Positions 8,735 through 16,383 of a DNA stretch of 51,130 nucleotides are shown piece after piece; the stretch's first letter is position 1; every line of letters begins with the position of its first letter. Below the pieces are notes generated by a model. It was not told the origin of the DNA. It made no database searches and was given only the letters and a program-made list of their open reading frames with translations. Location of the stretch: the NCBI GenBank assembly GCA_900290255.1, contig OMOD01000146.1:1-51130 (forward strand). Reading direction: 5' to 3'. This DNA is from Candidatus Sulfotelmatobacter kueseliae (GTDB lineage Bacteria; Acidobacteriota; Terriglobia; Terriglobales; Acidobacteriaceae). Both the position numbers and the translations under genes were made by a program.

Positions 8735-8762
8735 TATAATGCCCAGAACTTTTCTCGACTGG
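8735..8762 (+). promoter_or_regulatory. -10 box and shared TCTCGACTGG element
   Basis: TATAAT at 8735-8740 is followed 12 nt later by TCTCGACTGG (8753-8762) and then the ribosome binding site and ATG of the DUF962 gene. The same 10-mer follows a -10-like box at 9190 and 19369. No clear -35 box. Confidence 0.5.
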
Positions 8763-8770
8763 GGGAATCC

Positions 8771-9049
8771 ATGGGCCTGTATTCGCACTACGACGGCGCA
8801 CACAACCATCCGGTGAACCGCGTCCTGCACATGATTGCCATTCCGGTCGGCTTTTCTTCTCTGATCGTGGTGTGGTTTCACTGGGTCATCGCGCTGCTGC
8901 TGATCCCTGCCGCCTTTGCCCTGGCCTGGCTGGGCCATCTCATCGAAGGCAACAAGCCGGCCTTTCTCACCAATCCGGCGCACGTGTTCGTGGCTCCCGT
9001 CTGGATGGCGCGGAAGATTTTCGGCGCGGGGCCGAAGAAGGCTTCGTAA
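8771..9049 (+). CDS. Mpo1-like / DUF962 membrane protein
   Basis: A 92-residue protein of the DUF962 family, named after yeast Mpo1, an iron-dependent dioxygenase that shortens 2-hydroxy fatty acids. Seen: HNHPVNRVLH near the N-terminus, two hydrophobic helices (about 21-36 and 38-55), and GHLIEGNKPAF, i.e. the family's conserved His, Asn, Glu-Gly-Asn and Pro residues (H13, N16, H20, H56, E59, N61). This single two-helix unit is shorter than the fungal protein but typical for bacteria. A GGGGGA ribosome binding site lies about 6 nt before the ATG. A lipid alpha-oxidation role is inferred from the family only. Confidence 0.8.
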   Translation: MGLYSHYDGAHNHPVNRVLHMIAIPVGFSSLIVVWFHWVIALLLIPAAFALAWLGHLIEGNKPAFLTNPAHVFVAPVWMARKIFGAGPKKAS

Positions 9050-9173
9050 CTGATTTGCCAGACCATCCGGTCGGTTGGGTGCGGGGTCGAATCGACCAGA
9101 ATCCCCAGCACTGACGCGCCTTTTCTCACTTATCCTTCTTCTGGCCAGCGGTAACTTTCCCCCCTGGTGAGGC

Positions 9174-9199
9174 TATGATCTAATCCAATTCTCGACTGG
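9174..9199 (+). promoter_or_regulatory. -10-like box and shared TCTCGACTGG element
   Basis: TATGAT (9174-9179) is followed 10 nt later by TCTCGACTGG (9190-9199), the same arrangement as upstream of the DUF962 gene and the AAA ATPase gene. It would serve the acyl-CoA dehydrogenase gene. Confidence 0.4.
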
Positions 9200-9257
9200 T
9201 TTGAGTTGGAGCGCCGTGAGCGCCAGTCAGCCCGTGCGAGACCCTTGCGGAGGAACC

Positions 9258-10400
9258 TTGGATTTCCAGCTGAACGCCGAGCAGTTGCATCTGAAAAAGA
9301 GTGTCCGCGAGTTTGCTGAGCGCGAGATCAAGCCGCATGTCATGCAGTGGGACGAAGCCGCCGAGTTTCCGCTAGCCACCATCAAGGAACTGGGCAAGCT
9401 GGGGCTGATGGGAACGATTTTTCCTCCCGAATGCGGCGGCGCGGGCATGGGATATGTGGAATATGTCACCGCGATCGAAGAGTTGTCGCGCGTGGATGGG
9501 TCGATCGGAATCATCGTAGCGGCGCATACGTCACTCTGCACCAACCACATTTTCCTCGCCGGCAACGAGGCGCAGAAAAAGAAATATGTCAGCCAGCTGG
9601 CGACCGGGGAATTCATCGGAGCATGGGGACTGACCGAGCCGTCGTCGGGCTCGGACGCGGGCAGTGCCCGCATGACCGCCGTGCGCCGGGGACGCGAGTG
9701 GGTGCTGAACGGCACCAAGACTTTCTGCACCAACGGCCACTATGCCGATGTAATTGTGGTGCTCGCCGTGACCGACCGTACGGCCCACACGCATGGGCTG
9801 TCGGCTTTCATCGTGGAGAAGGGCACGAAGGGATTTCGTCCGGGCAAAAAGGAGAACAAGCTGGGGTTGCGGGCCAGCGACACGGCGGAGTTGATCTTTG
9901 AAGATTGCATCGTGCCGGCGGAGAATCTGCTGGGCGGCGAAGGCCAAGGGTTTCCCGACGCCATGCGGGTCCTCGATGGCGGACGCATCTCGATTGCGGC
10001 CCTGTCGCTGGGCATGGCCGAGGGCGCATACGAGGCGGCGCTGAAATATTCCAAACAGCGCAAGCAGTTTGGCAGGGCGATCAGCGATTTTCAGGCCATT
10101 CAATGGAAGCTGGCCGACATGGCCACCGAAATTGATGCGGCCATGCTGCTCACACTGCGCGCGGCTTCGATGAAAGACGCGGGGCTAAGGACCACGCAGG
10201 AATCGTCGATGGCGAAGCTCTTCGCCAGCGAGGTGGCCGTGAAATGCGCCAATGAAGGCGTGCAGATTCACGGCGGTTACGGATTCATCAAAGACTATCC
10301 GGCGGAAAAGTTTTATCGCGACGTGAAGCTGTGCACCATCGGCGAGGGCACCAGCGAAATTCAGCGGATGGTGATCGCCAGGCAATTGTTGAAGGATTAA
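9258..10400 (+). CDS. Acyl-CoA dehydrogenase
   Basis: FAD enzyme that introduces the alpha-beta double bond in acyl-CoA. From the chosen TTG start it is 380 residues, the normal size for short/branched-chain members. The start has GGAGG 4 nt upstream and begins LDFQLNAEQ like its relatives; a longer reading from TTG at 9201 adds 19 unconserved residues. Seen: the [17 protein letters not shown]-binding block, RKQFGR-type motif ([18 protein letters not shown]), GGYGF, and the C-terminal [16 protein letters not shown] containing the catalytic Glu. It is next to meaB and methylmalonyl-CoA epimerase, which suggests breakdown of branched-chain amino acids or odd-chain acids towards propionyl-CoA; the mutase itself is not in the window. 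Confidence 0.9.
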   Translation: MDFQLNAEQLHLKKSVREFAEREIKPHVMQWDEAAEFPLATIKELGKLGLMGTIFPPECGGAGMGYVEYVTAIEELSRVDGSIGIIVAAHTSLCTNHIFLAGNEAQKKKYVSQLATGEFIGAWGLTEPSSGSDAGSARMTAVRRGREWVLNGTKTFCTNGHYADVIVVLAVTDRTAHTHGLSAFIVEKGTKGFRPGKKENKLGLRASDTAELIFEDCIVPAENLLGGEGQGFPDAMRVLDGGRISIAALSLGMAEGAYEAALKYSKQRKQFGRAISDFQAIQWKLADMATEIDAAMLLTLRAASMKDAGLRTTQESSMAKLFASEVAVKCANEGVQIHGGYGFIKDYPAEKFYRDVKLCTIGEGTSEIQRMVIARQLLKD

Positions 10401-10432
10401 CGAGAAGTGGATCGCCCCATACTGTGACTCTT

Positions 10433-10492
10433 CCCCGGACGAGGGCGTCCGGGGCTCCACAGTTTGTGGAGGGGCGGACGCCTCGTCCGCCC
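10433..10492. repeat. Three tandem perfect hairpins between acyl-CoA dehydrogenase and meaB
   Basis: Three stems follow one another without gaps: 10433-10454 (8 bp, loop GAGGGC), 10455-10471 (CTCCACA with TGTGGAG, loop GTT) and 10472-10492 (GGGCGGACG with CGTCCGCCC, loop CCT). The first and third share the GGACG core with hairpins in the meaB 3' end and before mce. No T-run follows. The rest of this 180-bp spacer shows no gene. Confidence 0.75.
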
Positions 10493-10581
10493 GTGCCGCC
10501 TTCGTTATGTAAGACTCATCGTCAGGTGCCAGCATCGCCGAAGTATAGAACAACGTAGGAGTCCTGCTTTACACTGTTCGT

Positions 10582-11628
10582 TTGAATCCCGACCTCCAGT
10601 CCTGGATCTCCTCGCTGCGCTCTGGCGATGCGCGCGCGCTGGCCCGCGCCATCTCGACGGTTGAGAACCGTGCACCCGGGTGGTCCGATCTGCTCAAGGC
10701 CTTATTCCCCCACAGCGGCCACGCGCGTGTCATCGGGCTGACCGGCCCCCCGGGGGCGGGGAAGAGCACGCTGGTGGATCAGTTGGCGCGGCTGTATCGT
10801 TCGGAAGAGAATCCCCACCCTTGCCGCAAAGAACGCGGCAAGGATGGGGCACCCCACGACAACCGATGCACGATAGGAATCATCGCCGTCGACCCGACCA
10901 GTCCGTTCAGCGGCGGAGCGATCCTGGGCGACCGCATCCGCATGCAGCAGCACTTCTCTGACCCGGGCATTTACATTCGCAGCATGGCCACGCGCGGCTC
11001 GCTGGGCGGGCTAGCGCGCACTACGGCCGACGTTGCTACCGTGCTCGATGCTTCCGGGCGCGACCTTATCCTGATCGAAACCGTCGGCGTTGGGCAGGGC
11101 GAAGTGGAGATCGTGCGCCTGGCCGACATCACCGTTGTGATTCTCGTTCCCGGCATGGGCGACGATGTGCAAACCATCAAAGCCGGCATTATGGAGATCG
11201 CCGACATCTTCGTGATCAACAAGAGCGACCGGGAGGGCGCCGAGCGCGTGGAGCGCGAGATTCGCGCCCTCCAGTCGTTAGACGCACGCCATGACGGCTG
11301 GACGCCTCCGATCGTGAAGACGGTGGCGAGCGAAGGGAAGGGCATCACCGAACTGGCGGCGGCGATTGCAGAGTACGAAGCTTATCTCCAGAGAGAGGGC
11401 CGCGCCCTGAAGAAGAGCGCAGAGAACTGGCAGTCACGGCTGGTTGAGATGCTGCGCGACGCTATGCTGGAAAAGGCGCGTGAGCGACTCGGAGATGGGA
11501 ACGTGGCGAGGCTGGCCGCAGAGGTTGCGGAACACAAGCGCGATCCGTATACGCTGGTGGAGGAGATTGCAGGGAAAGTGGCAAAGCATGGAGCCCCGGA
11601 CGCCCCCGTCCGGGGTGCGAAAGGATGA
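10582..11628 (+). CDS. meaB: MeaB/ArgK G3E-type GTPase with in-frame palindromic inserts
   Basis: GTP-dependent chaperone that protects and reloads coenzyme B12-dependent methylmalonyl-CoA mutase. 348 residues. Seen: Walker A GPPGAGKST (55-63), GIIAVDPTSPFSGGAILGDRIRMQ, the IETVGVGQGEVE switch, NKSD guanine-specificity motif, and the helical C-terminal dimerisation arm. Two segments are foreign to the family: about residues 76-92, encoded by a near-perfect 15-bp hairpin at 10813-10849 placed between RLYR and CTIGIIAVDPTSP, and the last 11 or so residues (GAPDAPVRGAKG), encoded by a 9-bp hairpin at 11594-11615. Start is TTG without a strong ribosome binding site. Stop overlaps a possible ATG for mce. 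Confidence 0.9.
   Translation: MNPDLQSWISSLRSGDARALARAISTVENRAPGWSDLLKALFPHSGHARVIGLTGPPGAGKSTLVDQLARLYRSEENPHPCRKERGKDGAPHDNRCTIGIIAVDPTSPFSGGAILGDRIRMQQHFSDPGIYIRSMATRGSLGGLARTTADVATVLDASGRDLILIETVGVGQGEVEIVRLADITVVILVPGMGDDVQTIKAGIMEIADIFVINKSDREGAERVEREIRALQSLDARHDGWTPPIVKTVASEGKGITELAAAIAEYEAYLQREGRALKKSAENWQSRLVEMLRDAMLEKARERLGDGNVARLAAEVAEHKRDPYTLVEEIAGKVAKHGAPDAPVRGAKG
10813..10849. repeat. Palindromic element inside meaB
   Basis: Arms 10813-10827 and 10835-10849 pair at 14 of 15 positions around a 7-nt loop. It is translated as part of NPHPCRKERGKDGAP and lengthens the loop before the conserved IIAVDPTSP strand while keeping the frame. Confidence 0.75.
11594..11615. repeat. Palindromic element forming the meaB C-terminus
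   Basis: CCCCGGACG and CGTCCGGGG (9 bp, loop CCCC) sit inside the last codons of meaB. The same GGACG core recurs at 10433-10492 and 11635-11654, so the C-terminal residues derive from a repeat. Confidence 0.7.
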
Positions 11629-11634
11629 ATAGTG

Positions 11635-11654
11635 GGCGGACGAGGGCGTCCGCC
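11635..11654. repeat. GGACG-family hairpin before mce
   Basis: GGCGGACG and CGTCCGCC form an 8-bp stem with loop AGGG. It lies between the meaB stop and the ATG taken here for the epimerase gene, and would sit in or near its translation start region. Confidence 0.65.
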
Positions 11655-11669
11655 GCTCCCGAAGATTCT

Positions 11670-12062
11670 ATGTTTCAGATTGACCATCTCGGCATCGCGG
11701 TGAAGTCGCTGGCGGCAGCCAAGGCGATTTACGAAAAGCTCGGCCTCAGCGTCTCGCCGGAGGAAACGGTCGAGCAGGAACAGGTGCGGATGGTCATGGT
11801 TCCGGTAGGTGAGAGCCGGCTGGAGCTGCTGGAAGCGACTTCGGAGAATTCGGCGATCGCGAAATTCATCGCCAAGCGCGGCGAAGGGCTGCATCACGTC
11901 TGCCTGAAGGTTCCGGACCTGCCAGCGGCAGTCGAGCGGCTGAAAAAAGACGGCGTGCGCCTGGTTTCGGAAGATGTCAAGACCGGCGCGGGCGGGCACA
12001 GGTATGTGTTCGTGCATCCGGAGAGCGCGGGTGGCGTGCTGCTGGAACTGGTGCAGGCATAA
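11670..12062 (+). CDS. mce: Methylmalonyl-CoA epimerase
   Basis: Interconverts (2R)- and (2S)-methylmalonyl-CoA between propionyl-CoA carboxylase and the B12 mutase. 130 residues from the ATG that starts MFQIDHLGIAVKSL, the usual beginning of this glyoxalase-fold family; a longer reading from 11625 would only add residues coded by a hairpin repeat. Seen: the first metal His in IDHLGIAV, the E of RLELLE, GLHHVCL with the second His, and the final LLELVQA with the last Glu ligand. Following meaB directly, it supports a methylmalonyl-CoA branch. Confidence 0.92.
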   Translation: MFQIDHLGIAVKSLAAAKAIYEKLGLSVSPEETVEQEQVRMVMVPVGESRLELLEATSENSAIAKFIAKRGEGLHHVCLKVPDLPAAVERLKKDGVRLVSEDVKTGAGGHRYVFVHPESAGGVLLELVQA

Positions 12063-12124
12063 GACCTGGCCACGGATTTTCAGGGATTAACACGGATAAG
12101 CCAAGAAGGATCAATCCAGGAACA

Positions 12125-12796
12125 ATGCTTCTTCTCATCACCGACACCTCGGGCAAGCACGGCAGTGTGGCGCTGGCGCGCGCCAGTTCATCGCCCGACG
12201 AAGTGAACGTGATCGAATCCGTGCCGCTCGCGGGCGGAACTTTTTCCGCTCAACTCGTGCCCCAGATCGCTGCCCTGCTGGCCAGGCACGGGTTCAGCAA
12301 GACTGATATTGAGGCTTTCGTCGTGGTGTCCGGGCCGGGCTCGTTTACCGGCCTGCGGGTGGGGCTGGCGGCGATCAAGGCGCTGGCCGAAATTCTACAC
12401 AAGCCTATCGTACCGGTCTCTTTGCTCGAAGTGGTAGCGGTCGCGAGCCGGGCTTCGGGTAAGCTCCTGGCAGTGCTGGATGCCGGGCGCGGTGAACTGT
12501 ACGCGGCGGAATACCAGGTTGCGGGCGAAGCTGCGCAGCTTCTCCAGGAGCGGTTGCTGGCGAAGGATGAATTCCTAGCGATGGCTAAAGGTCTGGTTGT
12601 GGCAACGCCCGACGAAGCGCTGGCGGGAGTGGTGCGCGACGGTGGCATCCAAGTTCCGCTCCCTGGCGCTCGGATGATCGCACGCCTCGGCTGGCATAAG
12701 CTTCAGGCTGGCGAAGTCGTCGCGCCGGAGCGGTTGGAAGCGAACTACATCCGGCGGTCCGACGCAGAGATCTTCTCCAAAAGATCGGGAAATTGA
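12125..12796 (+). CDS. tsaB: tRNA threonylcarbamoyladenosine partner protein TsaB
   Basis: Partner of TsaD in making the universal t6A37 tRNA modification. 223 residues, normal size. Seen: the N-terminal ASKHA nucleotide-like strand LLLITDTS, the diagnostic VVSGPGSFTGLRVGLAAIKALA, LAVLDAGRGELYAAEY, and the C-terminal PNYIR-like EANYIRRSDAE. Its stop overlaps the start of rimI, the common tsaB-rimI pair. The 62-bp spacer before it carries CACGGAT/ACGGATA repeats often found between bacterial genes. Confidence 0.95.
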   Translation: MLLLITDTSGKHGSVALARASSSPDEVNVIESVPLAGGTFSAQLVPQIAALLARHGFSKTDIEAFVVVSGPGSFTGLRVGLAAIKALAEILHKPIVPVSLLEVVAVASRASGKLLAVLDAGRGELYAAEYQVAGEAAQLLQERLLAKDEFLAMAKGLVVATPDEALAGVVRDGGIQVPLPGARMIARLGWHKLQAGEVVAPERLEANYIRRSDAEIFSKRSGN

Positions 12797-13320
12797 GTCC
12801 GGTGAACCTCAGTCTCGTGAATATACGCGCAGCCATTCCCGCTGACATCCCCTTCATGATGGATTTGGAGCGAGCATCTTCCACCGCGGCCCACTGGACT
12901 GAACAACAGTATCGGCTGCTGTTCCAGAAGGCCGGAGAGGCGGCTGAGAGGCTCGTCCTGGTGGTTGATATGCTGCCCGGAGGTGGGCCCGCTGCAGAGG
13001 GCAGCATTTCCCCAAGCCTCCTAGGGTTCCTGATTGCCCGCCATGTTGCGGGAGAATGGGAACTGGAGAACATCGTGGTTGCTTTCACCGCCCGCCGAGA
13101 AGGGCTAGGGAAGCAACTTCTGGAGGCTCTGCTCGCGCGGGCATGGAAAACAAACAGCGAAGCGGTGTTTCTCGAGGTCCGCGAATCGAATACGGCGGCG
13201 CGGTCTCTGTACCAAAGGGCGGGATTTCGGCAGACTGGCCGCCGGAAGTCCTACTATGCGGAGCCTGCCGAGGACGCCATCTTGTACCGCCGGGTCCTTA
13301 GCGGCCCATTCTCACAATGA
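12793..13320 (+). CDS. rimI: Ribosomal-protein-alanine N-acetyltransferase RimI with in-frame palindromic insert
   Basis: GNAT-fold N-acetyltransferase of the RimI family, classically acting on the N-terminal Ala of S18. 175 residues against about 150 in relatives. Seen: N-terminal IRAAIPADIPFMMDLE, the EWELENIVV strand, the acetyl-CoA loop RREGLGKQLLEALL (the usual Q/RxxGxG/A region), FLEVRESNTAARSLYQRAGF. Between LVLVV and GFLIAR there are about 17 extra residues (near 58-75) over a 9-bp perfect inverted repeat at 12970-13007. TTG start overlaps the tsaB stop by 4 nt; GTG at 12802 is an alternative. Confidence 0.9.
   Translation: MSPVNLSLVNIRAAIPADIPFMMDLERASSTAAHWTEQQYRLLFQKAGEAAERLVLVVDMLPGGGPAAEGSISPSLLGFLIARHVAGEWELENIVVAFTARREGLGKQLLEALLARAWKTNSEAVFLEVRESNTAARSLYQRAGFRQTGRRKSYYAEPAEDAILYRRVLSGPFSQ
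12970..13007. repeat. Palindromic element inside rimI
   Basis: ATGCTGCCC (12970-12978) and GGGCAGCAT (12999-13007) are exact reverse complements around 20 nt that hold a GGGCCC core. The reading frame crosses it as DMLPGGGPAAEGSI, residues not expected between these two RimI strands. Confidence 0.7.
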
Positions 13321-13401
13321 GACTGCACCACTTTTTTGGCATTGCCCCGGTTTTTGGGCTGTGCTAACTTCGCTTCATATCCCGGTTTGGAGGTCTGGTG
13401 G

Positions 13402-13632
13402 ATGCTGACTCCGAGAGACCATCTCCTGACCAATCATGAGGAGTTCCGCAGATTGGCTCAGGAGCACACGCAATACTCTCAACGTCTCGAAGTACTCACC
13501 CAAAAAAGATATCTCAGCGAAGACGAGAAGCTGGAGGAAGTCCGGCTGAAGAAGCTCAAACTGCGCCTGAAGGACCAGATGGAGTCCATCGAGCGGCAGT
13601 TCCGTCAGCAGTACGGCGTAAACGTAGCCTAA
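13402..13632 (+). CDS. DUF465 (YdcH-like) small coiled protein
   Basis: A 76-residue highly charged helical protein: [21 protein letters not shown], then a basic-acidic hairpin of two helices rich in Lys, Glu and Leu ([22 protein letters not shown]). This is the layout of DUF465. The ATG is chosen because GGAGG lies 8 nt upstream; a TTG at 13336 would add 22 unconserved residues. Function in the family is unknown. It is followed by an intrinsic terminator, ending this transcription unit. Confidence 0.85.
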   Translation: MLTPRDHLLTNHEEFRRLAQEHTQYSQRLEVLTQKRYLSEDEKLEEVRLKKLKLRLKDQMESIERQFRQQYGVNVA

Positions 13633-13689
13633 GAATCTGGCCAACCCCACGCGGTTTCGGCCGCGCGGGCGGGATTGTTTCTTCCACCG

Positions 13690-13712
13690 GGCGCGACGAA
13701 GCGCCTTTTTTT
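13690..13712 (+). terminator. Intrinsic terminator after the DUF465 gene
   Basis: GGCGC and GCGCC pair around a 6-nt loop and are followed directly by seven T. A second hairpin, CGCGG with CCGCG, lies about 30 nt upstream. Confidence 0.8.
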
Positions 13713-13768
13713 ATTTACATTTACAGGACTTCGGCAGGATGGACTGCGCCTGCTCACCGGCTGCGGGC

Positions 13769-13774
13769 TATAAT
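13769..13774 (+). promoter_or_regulatory. -10 box of the psd operon
   Basis: TATAAT, 13 nt before the psd ATG and downstream of a terminator. The -35 region is poor. The very short leader leaves no room for a strong ribosome binding site. Confidence 0.45.
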
Positions 13775-13787
13775 TGAGCGACTCCCC

Positions 13788-14453
13788 ATGGTTCGTGATG
13801 GCTACTTCTACGCCGCACCCCTGATTGCCGCCGGTGTCCTGCTCGGCTGGCTGGCCAGCTCCCTGTGGGCGATTATTCCGCTGCTGCTTGCATTTTTCTT
13901 CTTGTGGTTCTTTCGCGATCCCGAGCGGGCCATTCCGCAGGAGGAGGGTGCCGTCGTTTCTCCTGGGGACGGCAAGGTCACCGATGTTTCGACGATTGCT
14001 TTAGGAAACCGTAGCCAGACGCGGATCAGCATTTTTCTCAGCGTGTTCGACGTGCACGTCAACCGCTCGCCGGTCGCAGGGGTGGTGCGCGAGATCCGCT
14101 ACCAGCGCGGGCAGTTTCTGAATGCGATGAACAAGGTTTCGGCCGAGCAGAACGAGCAGAACATTGTCACCCTGGAAGGTGACGGCCAGAAGATGGTGTT
14201 CAAGCAGATTGCGGGCCTGCTGGCGCGGCGGATTGTGTTCTATCCCAAGGTCGGCGACCGGCTGGAGCGCGGCCAGCGAGTGGGACTCATCAAATTTGGG
14301 TCGCGGGTGGATGTATTGCTGGACGCCTCGGCCCGGGTCAGCGTGAAAGTGGGGGATCGCGTGAAGGGCGGTGCCAGCGTGCTGGCCTACGTGCAGCCAC
14401 AGGCAGAGCCGGTGGCCGCCGGAAGCACTGCTTCCGCCGAGAGGATGCGCTGA
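13788..14453 (+). CDS. psd: Phosphatidylserine decarboxylase proenzyme (short type)
   Basis: Decarboxylates phosphatidylserine to phosphatidylethanolamine at the inner membrane. 221 residues, the short archaeal/bacterial form. Two hydrophobic helices near residues 8-42, then the conserved [23 protein letters not shown], and the self-cleavage motif KFGSRVD; cleavage between G171 and S172 would create the pyruvoyl group. The tail after about residue 205 is unconserved. It shares one base with pssA (TGATG), so the substrate-making and substrate-using enzymes are translated together. Confidence 0.95.
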   Translation: MVRDGYFYAAPLIAAGVLLGWLASSLWAIIPLLLAFFFLWFFRDPERAIPQEEGAVVSPGDGKVTDVSTIALGNRSQTRISIFLSVFDVHVNRSPVAGVVREIRYQRGQFLNAMNKVSAEQNEQNIVTLEGDGQKMVFKQIAGLLARRIVFYPKVGDRLERGQRVGLIKFGSRVDVLLDASARVSVKVGDRVKGGASVLAYVQPQAEPVAAGSTASAERMR

Positions 14454-15310
14454 TGGACCAACCAACCCCCAAGCCCCGGCAAAGACTGAGCAAGGGGATG
14501 TACGTTCTCCCGTCGCTGTTCACTATCGCCAGTATGGCGGCCGGTTTCTACGCCATTCTGGAGGTCGTGCACGCCACCGCCAGCGATTTTTGGCACCTCG
14601 ACAACGCAGCCAAAGCAATTGGGTTCGCCGTGCTGTTCGATGGTCTGGATGGCCGCATCGCCCGCATGACCGGCACCAGCAGCGACTTCGGCCGTGAACT
14701 GGACTCGCTGGCCGACGTCATTACCTTCGGGGTGGCGCCAGCGATGCTGGCCTGGACCTGGGGATTTCACCTGCTGTTGCCCACAGTTCTACTGACGGAA
14801 TGGCACATCAAGGTGACCCAGTTGGGCGCGATTGCCTGCTTTATTTTCCTGATGACCGGGGCGAGCCGCCTGGCTCGCTTCAACATCACGCTCAATCCGC
14901 AGCCGTCAAATCCGGGACGGCCGGGGAAGAAGTACTTCGTCGGTTTGCCGATCCCGGCGGGCGCGGGGGTGATTGCAGCCATCGTCCACTTCAAAGCCGG
15001 CGAGCCGATCGTCTCCTGGTACATGGCGCTGACCTGGGCCATGATGGTCATCACTGTGGGCTACCTCATGGTAAGCACCTGGCGCTTCTACAGCTTCAAG
15101 GACATTGACTTTCGCGCGCGGCGTCCCTTCCGGCTGGTCGTCTTCCTGGGAGTGCTGATTGCGGCGATCTGGTTCTTCTCGCGCCCGGTGCTTTTCTTTA
15201 TCGCCCTGCTGTACATGGTCTCGGGCGTTTTTTGGCGCCTGCAGTGGATCTTTCGCCGGCGAACCAGCCCTCCTCCACCGCCTTATAAAGAGGCTTCGCA
15301 GACGTCATGA
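14453..15310 (+). CDS. pssA: CDP-diacylglycerol-serine O-phosphatidyltransferase
   Basis: Makes phosphatidylserine from CDP-diacylglycerol and serine. 285 residues, integral membrane protein with about seven hydrophobic segments. The CDP-alcohol phosphotransferase motif is complete: D63-x2-D66-G67-x2-A70-R71-x8-G80-x3-D84-x3-D88. A basic, proline-rich tail (RRRTSPPPPP) follows the last helix. One-base overlap with psd and a 4-base overlap with the next gene. Confidence 0.95.
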   Translation: MDQPTPKPRQRLSKGMYVLPSLFTIASMAAGFYAILEVVHATASDFWHLDNAAKAIGFAVLFDGLDGRIARMTGTSSDFGRELDSLADVITFGVAPAMLAWTWGFHLLLPTVLLTEWHIKVTQLGAIACFIFLMTGASRLARFNITLNPQPSNPGRPGKKYFVGLPIPAGAGVIAAIVHFKAGEPIVSWYMALTWAMMVITVGYLMVSTWRFYSFKDIDFRARRPFRLVVFLGVLIAAIWFFSRPVLFFIALLYMVSGVFWRLQWIFRRRTSPPPPPYKEASQTS

Positions 15311-16383
15311 GCGAGCCGGTGAAGTCCATGTCTTCCTCCCACGCTACGACAGCTCGCGGCAATCTTTACCGCGCGGCCATTGTGGGGGCGGCCTCGCTCA
15401 AGGGCAAGGAAGTCGCTGAAATGCTGAACGAGCGCGGCTTTCCCGCGGTGGATGTGCGCCTCCTCGATGATGACGAATCTCTTGGCCAGCTCGAGGCTAT
15501 GGGGGACGAGATCAGTTTCATCCAGAGCGTACGCGCCGAGCAATTTGACCGCGTGGATTTTACTTTCTTTGCCTCCGATGCCGAGTGCACGCGGAAGAAC
15601 TGGAAGCGGGCTCGCGATGCCGGTAGCGCCATCATTGATCTCTCGGGGGCTTTGGAGGACGAAGCCGGGGCCAGCGTGCGGTCTTTGTGGGTTGAGCGGG
15701 AACGCGGGCAAGTCGCACCTCCCGATCTGCAGCCAGGACCGTGCGTAACCGCGCACCCGGTCAGCGTGATGCTGGCCTTGCTGTTATCGCGGGCTGGGAA
15801 GGCGAGTGCCATCCGGCGCGCCGTGGCCGCCGTGTTCGAACCGGCTTCCGAGCACGGCCAGCGTGGCATGGACGAACTGCACCAGCAGACCGTAAATCTT
15901 CTGTCGTTTCAGCCCTTGCCCAAAGACGTCTTCGACACGCAGGTGGCCTTCAATATGGTGGCTCGCTACGGGCCGAAATCCCAGCCGTCGCTGGATTCTG
16001 TAGAGGCGCGCATTCTCCGCCACTATCGCAAGATTGCCGGGGAGGATGCACTGCCGCCTTCCCTCCTGCTTCTGCAGGCTCCCATCTTTCACGGTCATGC
16101 GCTGGCCGTTTTCCTGGAGATGGAGAACGCGGTGAATGTACCGGCTTTGTCTCAGGCGCTCGCCGGGGATCACGTCAGCGTTCCGGGCGCGGATGAGGAC
16201 TCGCCCAGCAACGTGACTGCGGCCGGGCAGGCGGATATTCTGCTGTCGGTGAAGAGCGACCCGGTACAACCGAATGGAGTCTGGTTATGGGCCACCGCCG
16301 ACAATCTTCGCATCGCGGCCCTGACCGCAGTGGAATGTGCAGAAAGCATGACAGCCACGCGCCCGACGGGGAAGATTCAATGA
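15307..16383 (+). CDS. Aspartate-semialdehyde dehydrogenase-like (USG-1-type) protein, catalytic Cys lost
   Basis: 358 residues with the two-domain Asd fold: an N-terminal NAD-binding half (YRAAIVGAASLKGKEVAEMLNE, FTFFASD, AIIDLSGA) and the semialdehyde dehydrogenase dimerisation half (AVAAVFEPASEHGQRGMDELHQQT, PIFHGHALAVFLEM). Where active enzymes have ANPNCST, it reads A149-H-P-V-S153, so the nucleophilic Cys is replaced by Ser. The E. coli usg protein is a comparable non-catalytic relative. True Asd activity is therefore unlikely. It overlaps pssA by ATGA and lptE by ATGA, so it is an integral part of an envelope operon; its role there is unknown. Confidence 0.75.
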   Translation: MSEPVKSMSSSHATTARGNLYRAAIVGAASLKGKEVAEMLNERGFPAVDVRLLDDDESLGQLEAMGDEISFIQSVRAEQFDRVDFTFFASDAECTRKNWKRARDAGSAIIDLSGALEDEAGASVRSLWVERERGQVAPPDLQPGPCVTAHPVSVMLALLLSRAGKASAIRRAVAAVFEPASEHGQRGMDELHQQTVNLLSFQPLPKDVFDTQVAFNMVARYGPKSQPSLDSVEARILRHYRKIAGEDALPPSLLLLQAPIFHGHALAVFLEMENAVNVPALSQALAGDHVSVPGADEDSPSNVTAAGQADILLSVKSDPVQPNGVWLWATADNLRIAALTAVECAESMTATRPTGKIQ

